Positions 17,870-26,866 of a DNA stretch of 64,000 nucleotides are shown one piece after another. How positions within the stretch are numbered: the first letter of the stretch is position 1; each line of letters starts with the position of its first letter. The notes beneath the pieces are model-generated. The model made no database searches. It saw nothing but the letters and a program-made list of their open reading frames with translations, and was not told the origin of the DNA. Origin of the DNA: Planktothrix agardhii NIES-204 (lineage in GTDB: Bacteria; Cyanobacteriota; Cyanobacteriia; Cyanobacteriales; Microcoleaceae); assembly GCA_003609755.1 (NCBI GenBank), contig AP017991.1, positions 4,575,001-4,639,000 on the forward strand, in the 5' to 3' direction. The position numbers and the translations under genes were made by a program.

Positions 17870-18037
17870 TCAAAGTTCCCAATCTTCAATTTGTAAGTTG
17901 GGAACTCGACTAAATTCTGTGCCACCAATTACCTCCTCAAAAAACCCAGGTTGCCAATTTTCATGTTTCAGGTTTTCACTCTTAGCTTGAAAGATCACAA
18001 TAGCTTCTAAGTCTCTATCTTTAAATTCTGCTGGCAT
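17870..18037 (-). pseudogene. Antitoxin-like gene remnant (orphan, 5' end missing a start)
   Basis: The 55-residue frame begins MPAEFKDRDLEAIVIFQ and contains NWQPGFFEEVIG, matching a common cyanobacterial group of VapB-like antitoxins. In relatives the protein starts about 10 residues earlier. Here that stretch is readable (ASHGILRVQ) but has no ATG, GTG or TTG before an in-frame TAG. No toxin gene follows; gloB ends 8 bp away in the opposite orientation. It may be translated from the internal ATG, but is more likely the relic of a lost toxin-antitoxin pair. Confidence 0.55.
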
Positions 18038-18125
18038 TTGTACTCGTAATATTCCATGACTTGCGATCGCACCCTAATTTTGTTAACATAGAGTGTTTGG
18101 GTTAAAAAAAATATAGGAACTGATC

Positions 18126-18584
18126 ATGGCAAAGCGGACTCAAGTGGTTCTGACCAAAGATGTGATTAAATTGGGAAAAAATGGGGATCTCGTAGAAGTC
18201 GCCCCGGGTTATGCTCGTAACTATTTGATCCCTCAGAGTATAGCAGTTCGGGCTACCCCTGGCATTCTCAGACAGGTAGAACGGCGTCGGGAAGAAGAAC
18301 GTCAACGTCAACTAGAACTGAAACAACAGGCTGAAGGTCAGAAAAAAGCCCTGGAAGCGGTGGGTGTGTTCAAAATTGCCAAACAAGTTGGGGAAGAAAA
18401 CGCAATTTTTGGTACTGTTACCGAAAAAGAATTAGCAGAATTGATTCAACAAGCAACGGGTCAAGAAGTTGATCGTCGGGAAATTACTCTCCCCAGTATC
18501 AGTAAATTAGGAACCTATAAAGCCAATATTAAGTTACATTCTGACGTGACGGCTGATGTGGAAGTTGAAGTGGTTTCTCTGTAA
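18126..18584 (+). CDS. rplI: 50S ribosomal protein L9
   Basis: 152 residues, full length. The rRNA-binding N-domain has [20 protein letters not shown] and [15 protein letters not shown] long charged connecting helix ([19 protein letters not shown]) leads to the C-domain with [13 protein letters not shown] and [14 protein letters not shown]. It binds 23S rRNA at the base of the L1 stalk. The gene is monocistronic here, with its own terminator hairpin downstream. Confidence 0.98.
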   Translation: MAKRTQVVLTKDVIKLGKNGDLVEVAPGYARNYLIPQSIAVRATPGILRQVERRREEERQRQLELKQQAEGQKKALEAVGVFKIAKQVGEENAIFGTVTEKELAELIQQATGQEVDRREITLPSISKLGTYKANIKLHSDVTADVEVEVVSL

Positions 18585-18612
18585 ATTTCATCAATTTCAA
18601 AGTTTTTTTCCC

Positions 18613-18645
18613 TAAGCCCGAACTTGAGTTCAGGGCTTATTTTTA
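18613..18645 (+). terminator. Rho-independent terminator after rplI
   Basis: TAAGCCC (18613-18619) pairs with GGGCTTA (18633-18639); the inner GAACT and AGTTC can extend the stem. A TTTTT run follows at once. The strand and position fit termination of rplI transcription. Confidence 0.8.
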
Positions 18646-19001
18646 TTCTTGTTCTTTGAAATAAGGTTCTTCATAAACTGATTATTAGGGCTAAAAACCA
18701 CAGTCCAAACAGCCGATGGATGAACAATAGTATTAATTTTCTTACCTTCTAAATCCCAAATTTTTACTGTTTTATCGTCGCTGGCTGATGCAATCATTTT
18801 TTGGTCAGGACTAAAACTGACATTATTAACCGTATCACTATGACCCCTAAACGTCTGTTTTACTTCTCCATTTAAAGTCCATAATACAACAACATGATCA
18901 TTGGTTCTTAAATCTTTGCCAGGAGAAGCAACTAAATCACTATTTTTACCCAAAAAATTACTACTATAATTTAATCGTTTTATCTTCACTTGCAGAAGCA
19001 A
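18630..19001 (-). pseudogene. Detached WD40-repeat 3' part of the broken NTPase gene
   Basis: This frame continues the WD40 region of the gene upstream after a frameshift and a cluster of stops at about 18940-18965. Readable blades are VVVLWTLNGEVKQTFRGH, VNNVSFSPDQKMIASASDD and KTVKIWDLEGKKINTI, then VWTVVFSPNNQ before a Lys/Asn-rich tail. The leading part (FLGKNSDLVASPGKDLRTND) looks like a degraded blade with internal indels. Only about two blades survive, too few to close a propeller. The ORF's nominal start lies inside the overlapping upstream frame. Confidence 0.7.
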
Positions 19002-22000
19002 TCAGTTGATTATCAGGACTAATACTCACACTTAAAACATTATTTTTGTCATGTCCATCTAAAATATTTTCCTCTTGAATCACTTGAACAGCAATACTTA
19101 ATTTGCTCTGAGTTTCTTGCTCAATGGCAGATTTAGGGGTTTGATGAGATAACAACTTTCCGGCGGTGACTAAGGTTAATAAGGCTTCAAGCTGATTATT
19201 TTCTGTGGTTAAAGCTGTGTATTTAGTATTTTCTAAAGCTAAGTTAACTTGTTTATTTTTAACTTCTGAAATTCTTAAAAATCCTAATGCTAAGGTTAAT
19301 AAAAGTGCCATTCCACCACCAATTATCGTCGAACGGGCAAAAAGTTGCCAAAGTTCTTTATTTTTGGCTTCTGCTTGTTGGCGTTTTTTGGTTTCTATCT
19401 CCAACTGTTCTAAAATTACAGAACCACGATTTTGACGAATTAAACCGACTAAATAATCATGTACCAGTTGATACCGTTCCACCGGAATTTCAGGTAAAAG
19501 AAAAACTAAACCAGAGAGGACAAAAATCTTCAGAACCGTATCCAAATTTTGATTAATATTGTCAAAATGGTTGGTTATTTCTTTGATTCCTCGGACTAAA
19601 TCAGCGCGAGTTTTTAAAGGACGAGTATTATTTTCATCCGTTAGTAAATAAAGCACTAACTCCGCTAAACTTTTATTACTTAAACCACAATCTTGAATCA
19701 CTTCATCTAAATAGTCTTCAACTAACTGTTTCTTTTGTCCCGCTTGTTGATATTGTTGTAATGTGTTAATGTTTTGAGCCTGCAACTGAGAACTCACAAC
19801 TTGTAATTCTATTGGTCGAATTTCTCCTAAATCTTCAGCTAAATCTTCAACTAATTTTTCAATTAGAGCAGGTTCAAGGACACATTGAGTTCTTTCTGTT
19901 AAACTTTGAATCACAGATTTAGCTTCTTCTCGTGTAAAGTTCCCAATATATGATAGAATGTTTTTATCTAAAATATTATTCCCAATACTTTCTAAATAGC
20001 CTTGACGACTACATTCTAATAAATAGTGTAAGTAATCTTCTCGTAAGGATAAAACAATTTTTACATAGGGAATATCTAAGCAATCTTTGATGAATTTATA
20101 ACAGGTTTGTCGCTGTTGATTATCTTTGCAAGCAAAGAAAAATTCTTCAAATTGGTCAAAGATAATAATCACCCAGAAATTTTGATTGACTAAAGCTCTA
20201 ATTTCCTCTAAAATTATCTCTTGATTATTGAAAATAGAAGAATCTAACTCAATATTTTTAAACTCCCTAATTCCCTTGGCTAAAGCCCGAGAAAATTCCC
20301 GACTAAAATTGGTATAAACTTGCAGTAATACTGGGATACAGTAACGAGTTTCAATCGTATTTTTTTGTAATTCTGGAATAAATCCCGCTTGCAAAATCGA
20401 ACTTTTACCCACTCCAGACTGTCCATAAATCACTGTTAATCGACAATCATTTCTTCTAATGCGTTCACACAGCCAATTTACCACGGATAAACGACCGGAA
20501 GCACTAATTTCGGGATTAATAATTTTGGGGTAGTTAACTGGGGGTAAACCGGGGTTAGTAATGCTTTGAATATGTCCGAGTCTTCCGGCTCCGATAAACG
20601 CTCTTAATCTAAATTGTTGTTCAATTTCCCGACGTTTTTGTTTGATTTCATAAGCCATTAAATATTCGCCTTTTTGGAAATATAAATCCTGTAAAAGTTG
20701 TAAAATTTTAATATAGAGGTCTGGGTCATAGTGAGGTTTAGTTCGAGCTTTGGCTTTTTCCAGAATATTAATCGCTTCTTGCTGTTGATTCAATTGTTGA
20801 TAGGCGTGAGCTAGGGTAAATAAATACCATCCTTGATGATAGGAGGTTTCCCAGTCTAAAATCGACTGTTGCTCTGATGTTTTAGCCTGATAAGTGGAGC
20901 AGGTTTTAATTAACAAATTTTGAGCTTTTTCTGCTAAATTTCTGGCTTCTGAGGGAGAATTTTGAGCCAAAGAAACTTCTGCCAAAAAATGATAAGCCCG
21001 AGCTTCTCGGAAGGGATAACCGTAAGTCCGATTATAATGAATCGATTCTTTAGCAACGGTTTCTAATTCTTGCCATTGTTTTAATCCAAATAAAATATCA
21101 GCTAAAGCATTAATAAATTTAGCCACTAAATCCCAACGGTCAGCTTGTTTAAACCCTTCGATAGATTGAGTATAATAGGTTTTAGCTTGATGATAAGCAG
21201 ATTCTTTTTGAAATCGATGTAAAATTCCGTAACTGTGCCACCAAAATCCAACATAAAATAATAACTGACTATGGCGAATTAAATGATTAGTTTGTTTCCA
21301 AAGCTGCAAACTTCGTTCATAATGTTGTAAAGCAACTGGATTAAAATGATCAGAAATTCGACCCAATATAAACTCTAAACCAGCCTCTAGTTCAATATCT
21401 AAGGGTTCTCCCCGCTTCTGTAACTCTTGGCGAGCCGATTCTAATTCTAATCTTAAAGGTGAACCAAACTCTAAATTAAAAGAAGAATTCGCCAAAAAAA
21501 TACCAGCACCACTATCTAATACTTTAACAGAAACTTGCTCTGTCATTTGTTTGATAAACTGTAATAAATCCTCCGTACTAATTTCAAAAGAAACTGAGGT
21601 TGACCAACTATGGAAATCAGGAGCCAAGCGAATTAAAGATTGTAAGAGAGAATCTGTAACCCACAATACCAAAGGAAATTCAAATTTCCGGCGAAATTCC
21701 TCTCGCATTTGATTCATAATTTTAATCAAAATTTCCAGTTGTTCGTTAGACTCCAAACCGGATATGATTAAAGCTATCGGGGGATTTTCTTCTGTTTCAA
21801 TGGCTTTAACCAATGTATTATAAAGATTAGTAACATCGGCATCTATGACAATATTTTTAATTAAGTTAGAATGTTGTTCTTCTAATTGTTTAATAAATTT
21901 TTCTCTAACCATTCTATAATTACAATGGGCTAAAATCAGAGAAAAATCGTGATTAAATCTGGTGAAAATTCGATTTAAAGTTTTTAAAGAATTTTGGTTA

Positions 22001-22020
22001 TTTGCTTGTATTGCTTTCAT
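18964..22020 (-). CDS. TPR-STAND NTPase with truncated WD40 region (frameshifted gene)
   Basis: 1018 residues. The first about 230 residues are a domain I do not recognise; TPR-like helices follow (about 230-470). A STAND-type NTPase has Walker A YGQSGVGKSS near residue 536 and VIIIFDQFEEFFF as Walker B near 623. A membrane helix lies near 900 (GGGMALLLTLALGFLRI), and one WD40 blade (LSVSISPDNQLIASASEDKTIKL) runs straight into three stop codons. Related proteins carry a full C-terminal propeller that senses a partner or ligand. Here the rest lies in another frame downstream. The NTPase part could still be made, but the sensor is probably lost. Confidence 0.75.
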   Translation of the reverse strand: MKAIQANNQNSLKTLNRIFTRFNHDFSLILAHCNYRMVREKFIKQLEEQHSNLIKNIVIDADVTNLYNTLVKAIETEENPPIALIISGLESNEQLEILIKIMNQMREEFRRKFEFPLVLWVTDSLLQSLIRLAPDFHSWSTSVSFEISTEDLLQFIKQMTEQVSVKVLDSGAGIFLANSSFNLEFGSPLRLELESARQELQKRGEPLDIELEAGLEFILGRISDHFNPVALQHYERSLQLWKQTNHLIRHSQLLFYVGFWWHSYGILHRFQKESAYHQAKTYYTQSIEGFKQADRWDLVAKFINALADILFGLKQWQELETVAKESIHYNRTYGYPFREARAYHFLAEVSLAQNSPSEARNLAEKAQNLLIKTCSTYQAKTSEQQSILDWETSYHQGWYLFTLAHAYQQLNQQQEAINILEKAKARTKPHYDPDLYIKILQLLQDLYFQKGEYLMAYEIKQKRREIEQQFRLRAFIGAGRLGHIQSITNPGLPPVNYPKIINPEISASGRLSVVNWLCERIRRNDCRLTVIYGQSGVGKSSILQAGFIPELQKNTIETRYCIPVLLQVYTNFSREFSRALAKGIREFKNIELDSSIFNNQEIILEEIRALVNQNFWVIIIFDQFEEFFFACKDNQQRQTCYKFIKDCLDIPYVKIVLSLREDYLHYLLECSRQGYLESIGNNILDKNILSYIGNFTREEAKSVIQSLTERTQCVLEPALIEKLVEDLAEDLGEIRPIELQVVSSQLQAQNINTLQQYQQAGQKKQLVEDYLDEVIQDCGLSNKSLAELVLYLLTDENNTRPLKTRADLVRGIKEITNHFDNINQNLDTVLKIFVLSGLVFLLPEIPVERYQLVHDYLVGLIRQNRGSVILEQLEIETKKRQQAEAKNKELWQLFARSTIIGGGMALLLTLALGFLRISEVKNKQVNLALENTKYTALTTENNQLEALLTLVTAGKLLSHQTPKSAIEQETQSKLSIAVQVIQEENILDGHDKNNVLSVSISPDNQLIASASEDKTIKL

Positions 22021-22265
22021 AAAATTTGGTTGGCTTCCTTTTCCATAAGGCGATAACTGTACTCAAATGTTTAAGTTGATAGGTCGAATCAATCAGTAAA
22101 CGTTTACTAGACCACCCTCACATCTCCCACAAGGATGATTCTTGTCGGTTGATTAATTAATCCCCATCTACTGAGTACGGCAATTGATCATTCAATTCAG
22201 GAATCGGAATGCACCCAATACTGCGATTTTACTTTTACGTTCGCAGTTCTATTGATTTTTCCATG

Positions 22266-22773
22266 TTATAACTTATCCAAACTTTCTACGACAACACGAC
22301 GAAAGATTTCTGTAACTTCCGCCGCCATTCGGGCATCTAATTCCAATGCTTGTTGAGTAAAATCCTCCTTATTATTAATAGGAATTACACCCCTTAAAGT
22401 AATTGCTAGGGTTCGGAATTCCGCAGGTTTTTGATTAGCATTGGGTAGGGGGTCAATAAACTGTACAAATGCCACATAGCAGAGTTCTACCGTTTGCCGA
22501 ACTGTACTATCTCCATAACCCATTTTAGAAAGAATAACTGGAGACGTAATCACCTGTTCAATTCCCAAAGTTTTTAACGCCACATCCACATAACGGGCCG
22601 GGTCTTCACCTAGGGCTTTAATCAAACAATTGAAGTTTTTTTCTGGAAGGTTAGGAAGTTGAGATTGGGCGGGTAAATAATTATGCCATCCAATTAAAGA
22701 AATCAGACGAGTTAAATCATAAGTCGAATACTTGCTGTCTATTTTTGGCTTGTTCTAAACTGTCGCTATTCAT
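22266..22773 (-). pseudogene. Unknown conserved-looking gene with a 5' frameshift
   Basis: An ATG at 22773 starts MNSDSLEQAKNRQQ and reaches a stop after about 17 codons. The neighbouring frame then gives a convincing protein: STYDLTRLISLIGWHNYL, then FNCLIKALGEDPARYVDVAL and on to residue ESLDKL at 22266. The second frame has no good start (a TTG at 22625 is the best), so a single indel at about 22725-22740 is the simplest reading. The protein has no signal or membrane segment. I do not recognise the family. Confidence 0.55.
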
Positions 22774-22813
22774 TGAGCATATTTCCTAAGTTAAAAGAAA
22801 ATTGAGTGCTTCA

Positions 22814-22865
22814 GTAGAGACGTGGCTGAGCGCAGCGATACCGTAGGCTATTGGCACGTCTCTAC
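22814..22865. repeat. Perfect inverted repeat GTAGAGACGTG / CACGTCTCTAC
   Basis: Two perfectly complementary 11-bp arms (22814-22824 and 22855-22865) flank a 30-bp loop. The element lies 7 bp beyond the ctaE stop codon. A sister copy with arms GTAGAGACGTTG / CAACATCTCTAC is at 49233-49260. It could act as a terminator-like or REP-like element. Confidence 0.8.
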
Positions 22866-22871
22866 TTTTAC

Positions 22872-23495
22872 TTACAACAAATACAGCAAAATGAACAGAA
22901 TAATCCAAACTACATCAACGAAGTGCCAATATAATTCAGCCGCTTCTGGGCCAAAATGGGACTCTTTGCTATAATGGTCAGTATTGCGCCCGCGCCAGAG
23001 AACCGCTAAAATTAATACCACTCCAAAGGTCACGTGCAAACCGTGAAACCCGGTTAAAACATAGAAGCAACTGGCGTATAAATTGGTGGTTAATCCAAAC
23101 TCTAACTGGCTGTATTCGTAGGCTTGACCTGCTAAAAAGGCTAACCCCATAATTGCTGTAGCAATAAACCAATTTCGCAACCCCGCAGAGTCATTTTTCT
23201 TAATAGCAATTGCCCCTTGGTTCATGACAAAACTACTAGAAATCAGAACCACAGTGTTAATCGCTGGTAGTAGTAATTCTCGTTCTGTTCCTTCAGGGGG
23301 CCAAACCGGGGACATGGCTCGATAAATTAAATAGGCAGAAAATAACCCCAAAAAGATCATACTTTCCGCCACCAGGAAGACCACCACCCCCAACATTCGC
23401 AAATCGGGATGTTCTTCGTGTTCATGTCCAGAGACAGTTGCCTCCTGTGCATATCCCAGAACAGTTTGAGAATCGTTAATGGCTGAACCTTGCAT
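22872..23495 (-). CDS. ctaE: Cytochrome c oxidase subunit III
   Basis: 207 residues, five membrane helices. EEHPDLRMLGVVVFLVAESM is the first helix region with the conserved Glu, followed by FYVLTGFHGLHVTFGVV and ELYWHFVDVVWIILFILLY, both diagnostic of subunit III. It supports proton uptake and stability of the terminal oxidase in thylakoid or cytoplasmic membranes. It is last in the ctaC-ctaD-ctaE operon, 126 bp after ctaD, a gap that holds a short AATTACGAATT-type repeat. A GTAGAGACG inverted repeat lies just downstream. Confidence 0.96.
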   Translation of the reverse strand: MQGSAINDSQTVLGYAQEATVSGHEHEEHPDLRMLGVVVFLVAESMIFLGLFSAYLIYRAMSPVWPPEGTERELLLPAINTVVLISSSFVMNQGAIAIKKNDSAGLRNWFIATAIMGLAFLAGQAYEYSQLEFGLTTNLYASCFYVLTGFHGLHVTFGVVLILAVLWRGRNTDHYSKESHFGPEAAELYWHFVDVVWIILFILLYLL

Positions 23496-23621
23496 GAATT
23501 AACTCGGTAAAGTTGACAGATAAATAATTACGAATTACAAATTAATAATTACGAGTTATTAGAGACACGCTGCTAGATAGTCTGCACAATAATTCCCAAT
23601 TCGTAATTCGTAATTCGTAAT

Positions 23622-25388
23622 TCATTGATCGTTGGTATCCTTTTCCGCTTCTAACACCGTGGTTGAACCGGAGTCTGTAAATAAAGTCGAAGATTTCGCT
23701 TGAGACATCGGAATCCCAACCTCTTTGGGACGGTCTCCGGTCATTTGTTTTAACCGTTGACGAATAGCCAAGGTTTTGCGACTACCGTAGTCATAGGGCC
23801 CAGTTTTTAATACCGGGGTAACTAAGAAATTTTCAATCGGAGGGGGAGAAGACGTCATCCATTCTAGGGTTAGGGCTTCCCAGGGATTATCGGGGGCTTT
23901 CGGCCCTTTGAACCAACTCCAAGCCGCATTAATTAAGAAAGGGAAGGTAGAAACGGCCAGAATATAACTACCCAGGGTACAGACCTGATTCAGCGTGGTG
24001 AATTGGGGGTCATACATCGCCACCCGACGGGGCATTCCCATTAATCCCAAGGCGTGCATGGGCATAAAGGTTAAGTTCGTACCCACAAAGGTGAGAGCAA
24101 AGTGAACGATTCCCCAGGGTTCATTCATCATCCGTCCGGTCATTTTCGGGAACCAATGATAAATAGCGGCAAACACCCCAAACACCGCCCCACCAAAGAG
24201 AACATAGTGGAAGTGGGCCACGATAAAATAGGTATCGTGAACGTGAATATCAAAGGGAACCGACGCCATCATAATTCCGGTGACACCGCCTATAACGAAG
24301 GTAGCCAGAAACCCCATGGCAAAGAGCATGGCACTATTCAGGCGCAGTTTTCCGCCCCAAATGGTGGCTAACCAGCCAAACACCTTAATTCCAGTCGGTA
24401 CGGCAATGATCATTGTGGTGATCATAAAAAACATCCGTAACCAGCCCGGAGTTCCACTGGTGAACATATGGTGCGCCCAGACAATTAAGCCTAAAAAGCT
24501 AATGGCTAAACTGGAATAGGCGATCGCTTGATAACCAAAAATCGGTTTGCGAGCATGAACCGGAAGCACATCGGAAATCACCCCAAAAAAGGGCAAGACC
24601 ATGATATATACCGCCGGATGGGAATAAAACCAGAATAAGTGCTGATAAACGATCGGATCACCGCCCCCGGTGGGGTTAAAGAAACTGGTTCCGGCAATTA
24701 AATCAAAGGATAGAAGAATTAAAGCTGCTGCTAAAACCGGAGTAGATAACAGCACTAAGGCGGAAGTAGCGATCATGGCCCAACAAAATAGGGGCATATC
24801 GTTCAATCCCATGGTGGGAATCCGCATCTTGAAAATTGTGACGGAGAAATTCACCGCCCCCAAAATCGAAGAAGTTCCCAACAATAAAACGCTGAGAATC
24901 CAAACTTCCTCTCCGAATTGGCCCGATAACAGACTTAAAGGCGGGTAAGATGTCCAACCAGATTGGGGAGCTTCCACCAAGAAACTAGCTAACAGCAAAA
25001 TTCCCCCCGGAGGAATTAACCAAAAACCCACGGTATTCAAACGGGGAAAGGCCATATCCTTCGCCCCTACCATTAAGGGGATCAAATAGTTGGCCAAACC
25101 GCCACCAGCCGGAACGATCCAAAGGAAGATCATCACCGTGCCATGAACCGTGAATAGGCTGTTATAGACTTCAGGAGTCACAAAATCGGGATCGGGGGTT
25201 GCCAGTTCTGTCCGAACGGCCGTGGCCAAGGCTCCACCGACTAAATAAAAGAAAAATGCCGTGACGAGATATTGAATCCCGATGACTTTGTGATCCGTAC
25301 TAAAACCAAAAAAATCTTGCCAACGTCTTTCTTCCTCATGATGAGGTTTAGGAACATTAGCCGTGAGATCAAGTTGTGCTTGTGCCAT
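23622..25388 (-). CDS. ctaD: Cytochrome c oxidase subunit I
   Basis: 588 residues, twelve helices. The CuB/heme a3 site is visible as FWFYSHPAVYIMVLP (His-Tyr region), VWAHHMFTSG (two His) and HDTYFIVAHFHYVLFGG (heme ligands). FSVHGTVMI-like FTVHGTVMIFLW carries the low-spin heme ligand. It reduces O2 to water with electrons from soluble cytochrome c or plastocyanin. The gene follows ctaC after a repeat array and precedes ctaE. The C-terminal about 60 residues form a soluble tail ending LEAEKDTNDQ. Confidence 0.98.
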   Translation of the reverse strand: MAQAQLDLTANVPKPHHEEERRWQDFFGFSTDHKVIGIQYLVTAFFFYLVGGALATAVRTELATPDPDFVTPEVYNSLFTVHGTVMIFLWIVPAGGGLANYLIPLMVGAKDMAFPRLNTVGFWLIPPGGILLLASFLVEAPQSGWTSYPPLSLLSGQFGEEVWILSVLLLGTSSILGAVNFSVTIFKMRIPTMGLNDMPLFCWAMIATSALVLLSTPVLAAALILLSFDLIAGTSFFNPTGGGDPIVYQHLFWFYSHPAVYIMVLPFFGVISDVLPVHARKPIFGYQAIAYSSLAISFLGLIVWAHHMFTSGTPGWLRMFFMITTMIIAVPTGIKVFGWLATIWGGKLRLNSAMLFAMGFLATFVIGGVTGIMMASVPFDIHVHDTYFIVAHFHYVLFGGAVFGVFAAIYHWFPKMTGRMMNEPWGIVHFALTFVGTNLTFMPMHALGLMGMPRRVAMYDPQFTTLNQVCTLGSYILAVSTFPFLINAAWSWFKGPKAPDNPWEALTLEWMTSSPPPIENFLVTPVLKTGPYDYGSRKTLAIRQRLKQMTGDRPKEVGIPMSQAKSSTLFTDSGSTTVLEAEKDTNDQ

Positions 25389-25394
25389 AGGAAT

Positions 25395-25427
25395 TCAGTA
25401 ATCAGTAATCAGTAATCAGTAATCAGT
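25395..25427. repeat. Tandem CAGTAAT repeat overlapping the ctaC stop codon
   Basis: Five tandem CAGTAAT units lie between ctaD and ctaC and provide the last codons and the TGA stop of ctaC (NTDY, stop). A second cluster of related units lies at about 25470-25520, inside the ctaC reading frame. Confidence 0.85.
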
Positions 25428-26486
25428 GTTAGAAACAAAATCAAGATTTTGTTGACTCGAAGCAACAGTCAACTGTCTCATCACTGATAACTGTTCACTG
25501 TTGACTGATAACTGATTTTCGTTGGCATAGGGGGCTAAAAATTCGCCCTCGCTGAGTTCTGCGGGATTAATCGCAACGGCTGTTTGCAGGTCAGGGTTAC
25601 TTGCTACTAAATTTTCTGCAACCCAGGCTTGATAATCCTCTGGGGTATCGACAATCATTTGCGATCGCATCGCCCCATGATAACTACCACACAATTCGGC
25701 GCAGACAATCGGATAGGTTCCTAGTTTGTTAGGGGTAAACCGGAGTTCTGTAATCCGACCGGGGATAGTATCTTGCTTTAACCGTAATTGCGGAATCCAG
25801 AAGGCATGGATCACATCTTGGGCGCTCATATTTAACTGCACTTCTTGACCGATGGGGACATGAAGTTCCCCCGCGTTAATGCCTGTTTCTTTGTAGTTGA
25901 AAAGCCAGGCAAACTGTAACCCGGTAACATCCACATTCACGGCCGCGGCTTTCCCTTCTTGGCTAGGAGATGCCCCAATTCCCAAGGCAATTTGGGTGAG
26001 TTCTGGCTTCCCCCCCACCCCTCGTTCACGGGGGGCTAGGGGGGGCTGACCGTCGATTAAGGGGGCTGCGATCGCCGCTCCATTCATTTTGCCGTGGGCG
26101 TGCATAGAGTGTTGACCCGATGCCATCGGATCAAGTCCCCCCATATTGTTATAGATTTCAAAACTATAAATACCAATTCCCAAAACTACCACCGCCGGAA
26201 TTGCTGTCCAGACGATTTCTAGGGGAATATTCCCGTGAATCGGAGCCGCGTCGGTGTTGTCATCCGGGCGACGACGAAACTTAATTGCCGCGACTACTAG
26301 GACTCCTTCTACCAGAAGCACTAGGCCAAAGCTAATGGTCATCATAATATCAAATAGACCATCGACTTGCGCCGCTTGTTCAGTGGCAGCCACGGGTAAT
26401 AAATTGTGGTTTTGACCATACCAGAGAGATACGAGAGTAATCCCGATCCCCACCAGTAGGGTCAAAATTGAACTCGGAATTTTCAC
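25416..26486 (-). CDS. ctaC: Cytochrome c oxidase subunit II
   Basis: 356 residues. There are an N-terminal membrane helix, two more hydrophobic helices (about 47-68 and 90-108), and a periplasmic/lumenal cupredoxin domain with the CuA motif CAELCGSYHGAM. It accepts electrons from cytochrome c. Two oddities are repeat-derived. Residues about 147-159 (PPLAPRERGVGG) come from a G-rich palindrome inserted in frame in the linker before VNVDVTGLQFAW. The last about 35 residues (QLSVNSEQLSV to NTDY) are translated from CAGTTATC-type arrays. The catalytic core looks intact. It is the first gene of the ctaCDE operon. Confidence 0.96.
   Translation of the reverse strand: MKIPSSILTLLVGIGITLVSLWYGQNHNLLPVAATEQAAQVDGLFDIMMTISFGLVLLVEGVLVVAAIKFRRRPDDNTDAAPIHGNIPLEIVWTAIPAVVVLGIGIYSFEIYNNMGGLDPMASGQHSMHAHGKMNGAAIAAPLIDGQPPLAPRERGVGGKPELTQIALGIGASPSQEGKAAAVNVDVTGLQFAWLFNYKETGINAGELHVPIGQEVQLNMSAQDVIHAFWIPQLRLKQDTIPGRITELRFTPNKLGTYPIVCAELCGSYHGAMRSQMIVDTPEDYQAWVAENLVASNPDLQTAVAINPAELSEGEFLAPYANENQLSVNSEQLSVMRQLTVASSQQNLDFVSNTDY
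26010..26047. repeat. G-rich palindromic repeat inserted in ctaC
   Basis: C7 and CCCC tracts, then TCGTTCACGGGGGG, CTA and GGGGGGG: a copy of the element whose core is CCCCCCGTnnACGGGGGG followed by a second G-run. Its length keeps the ctaC frame open. Other copies are at 29081, 58097, 60662 and 62694. Confidence 0.8.
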
Positions 26487-26866
26487 GTTGATTCCTCCTT
26501 ATTGACCATCCCCAACACCGATATCGGATGGGAAGATACACTTATATACATACACGCTTGTTTAATCTTAATAGCTGGTTGAGAAAATAGCTGGTTGAGA
26601 AATCTGAACATCAGGGTTGATTGTCTATCTAAAATCCCGCCTCTACGGTAAAACAGATCACAAAACTCATAGAACGAGATTGAGTAATATTCACAGATTT
26701 TCTTTAGAATTGGGCTGTCGGGTCAACGGTCAACGCCGAGCGTACTGCCCAAAATCGGAAAACTTATCTTAAGTCTGTTCAACTGCATACCACATTTTCG
26801 ACTGAGATAGGTAGAATTAACCATCATGTTTCAATTAGCATTAGTCCAGTTAAATCGGTAGAACTC
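26487..26866. other. Divergent intergenic region between ctaC and ctaA
   Basis: 380 bp without a gene. It must hold the promoters for the oxidase operon (minus) and for ctaA-ctaB (plus). I see a tandem pair of ATAGCTGGTTGAGAAA (26571-26602) and a repeated GTCAACG pair near 26732, but no clear -35/-10 pair and no known riboswitch. An ATTCCTCC stretch just before ctaC gives its ribosome site on the minus strand (GGAGGAAT). Confidence 0.5.

Noticed and set aside
24102-24948. Plus-strand ORFs inside ctaD
   Set aside because: They are antisense to a strongly conserved oxidase gene, with biased composition and no ribosome sites.
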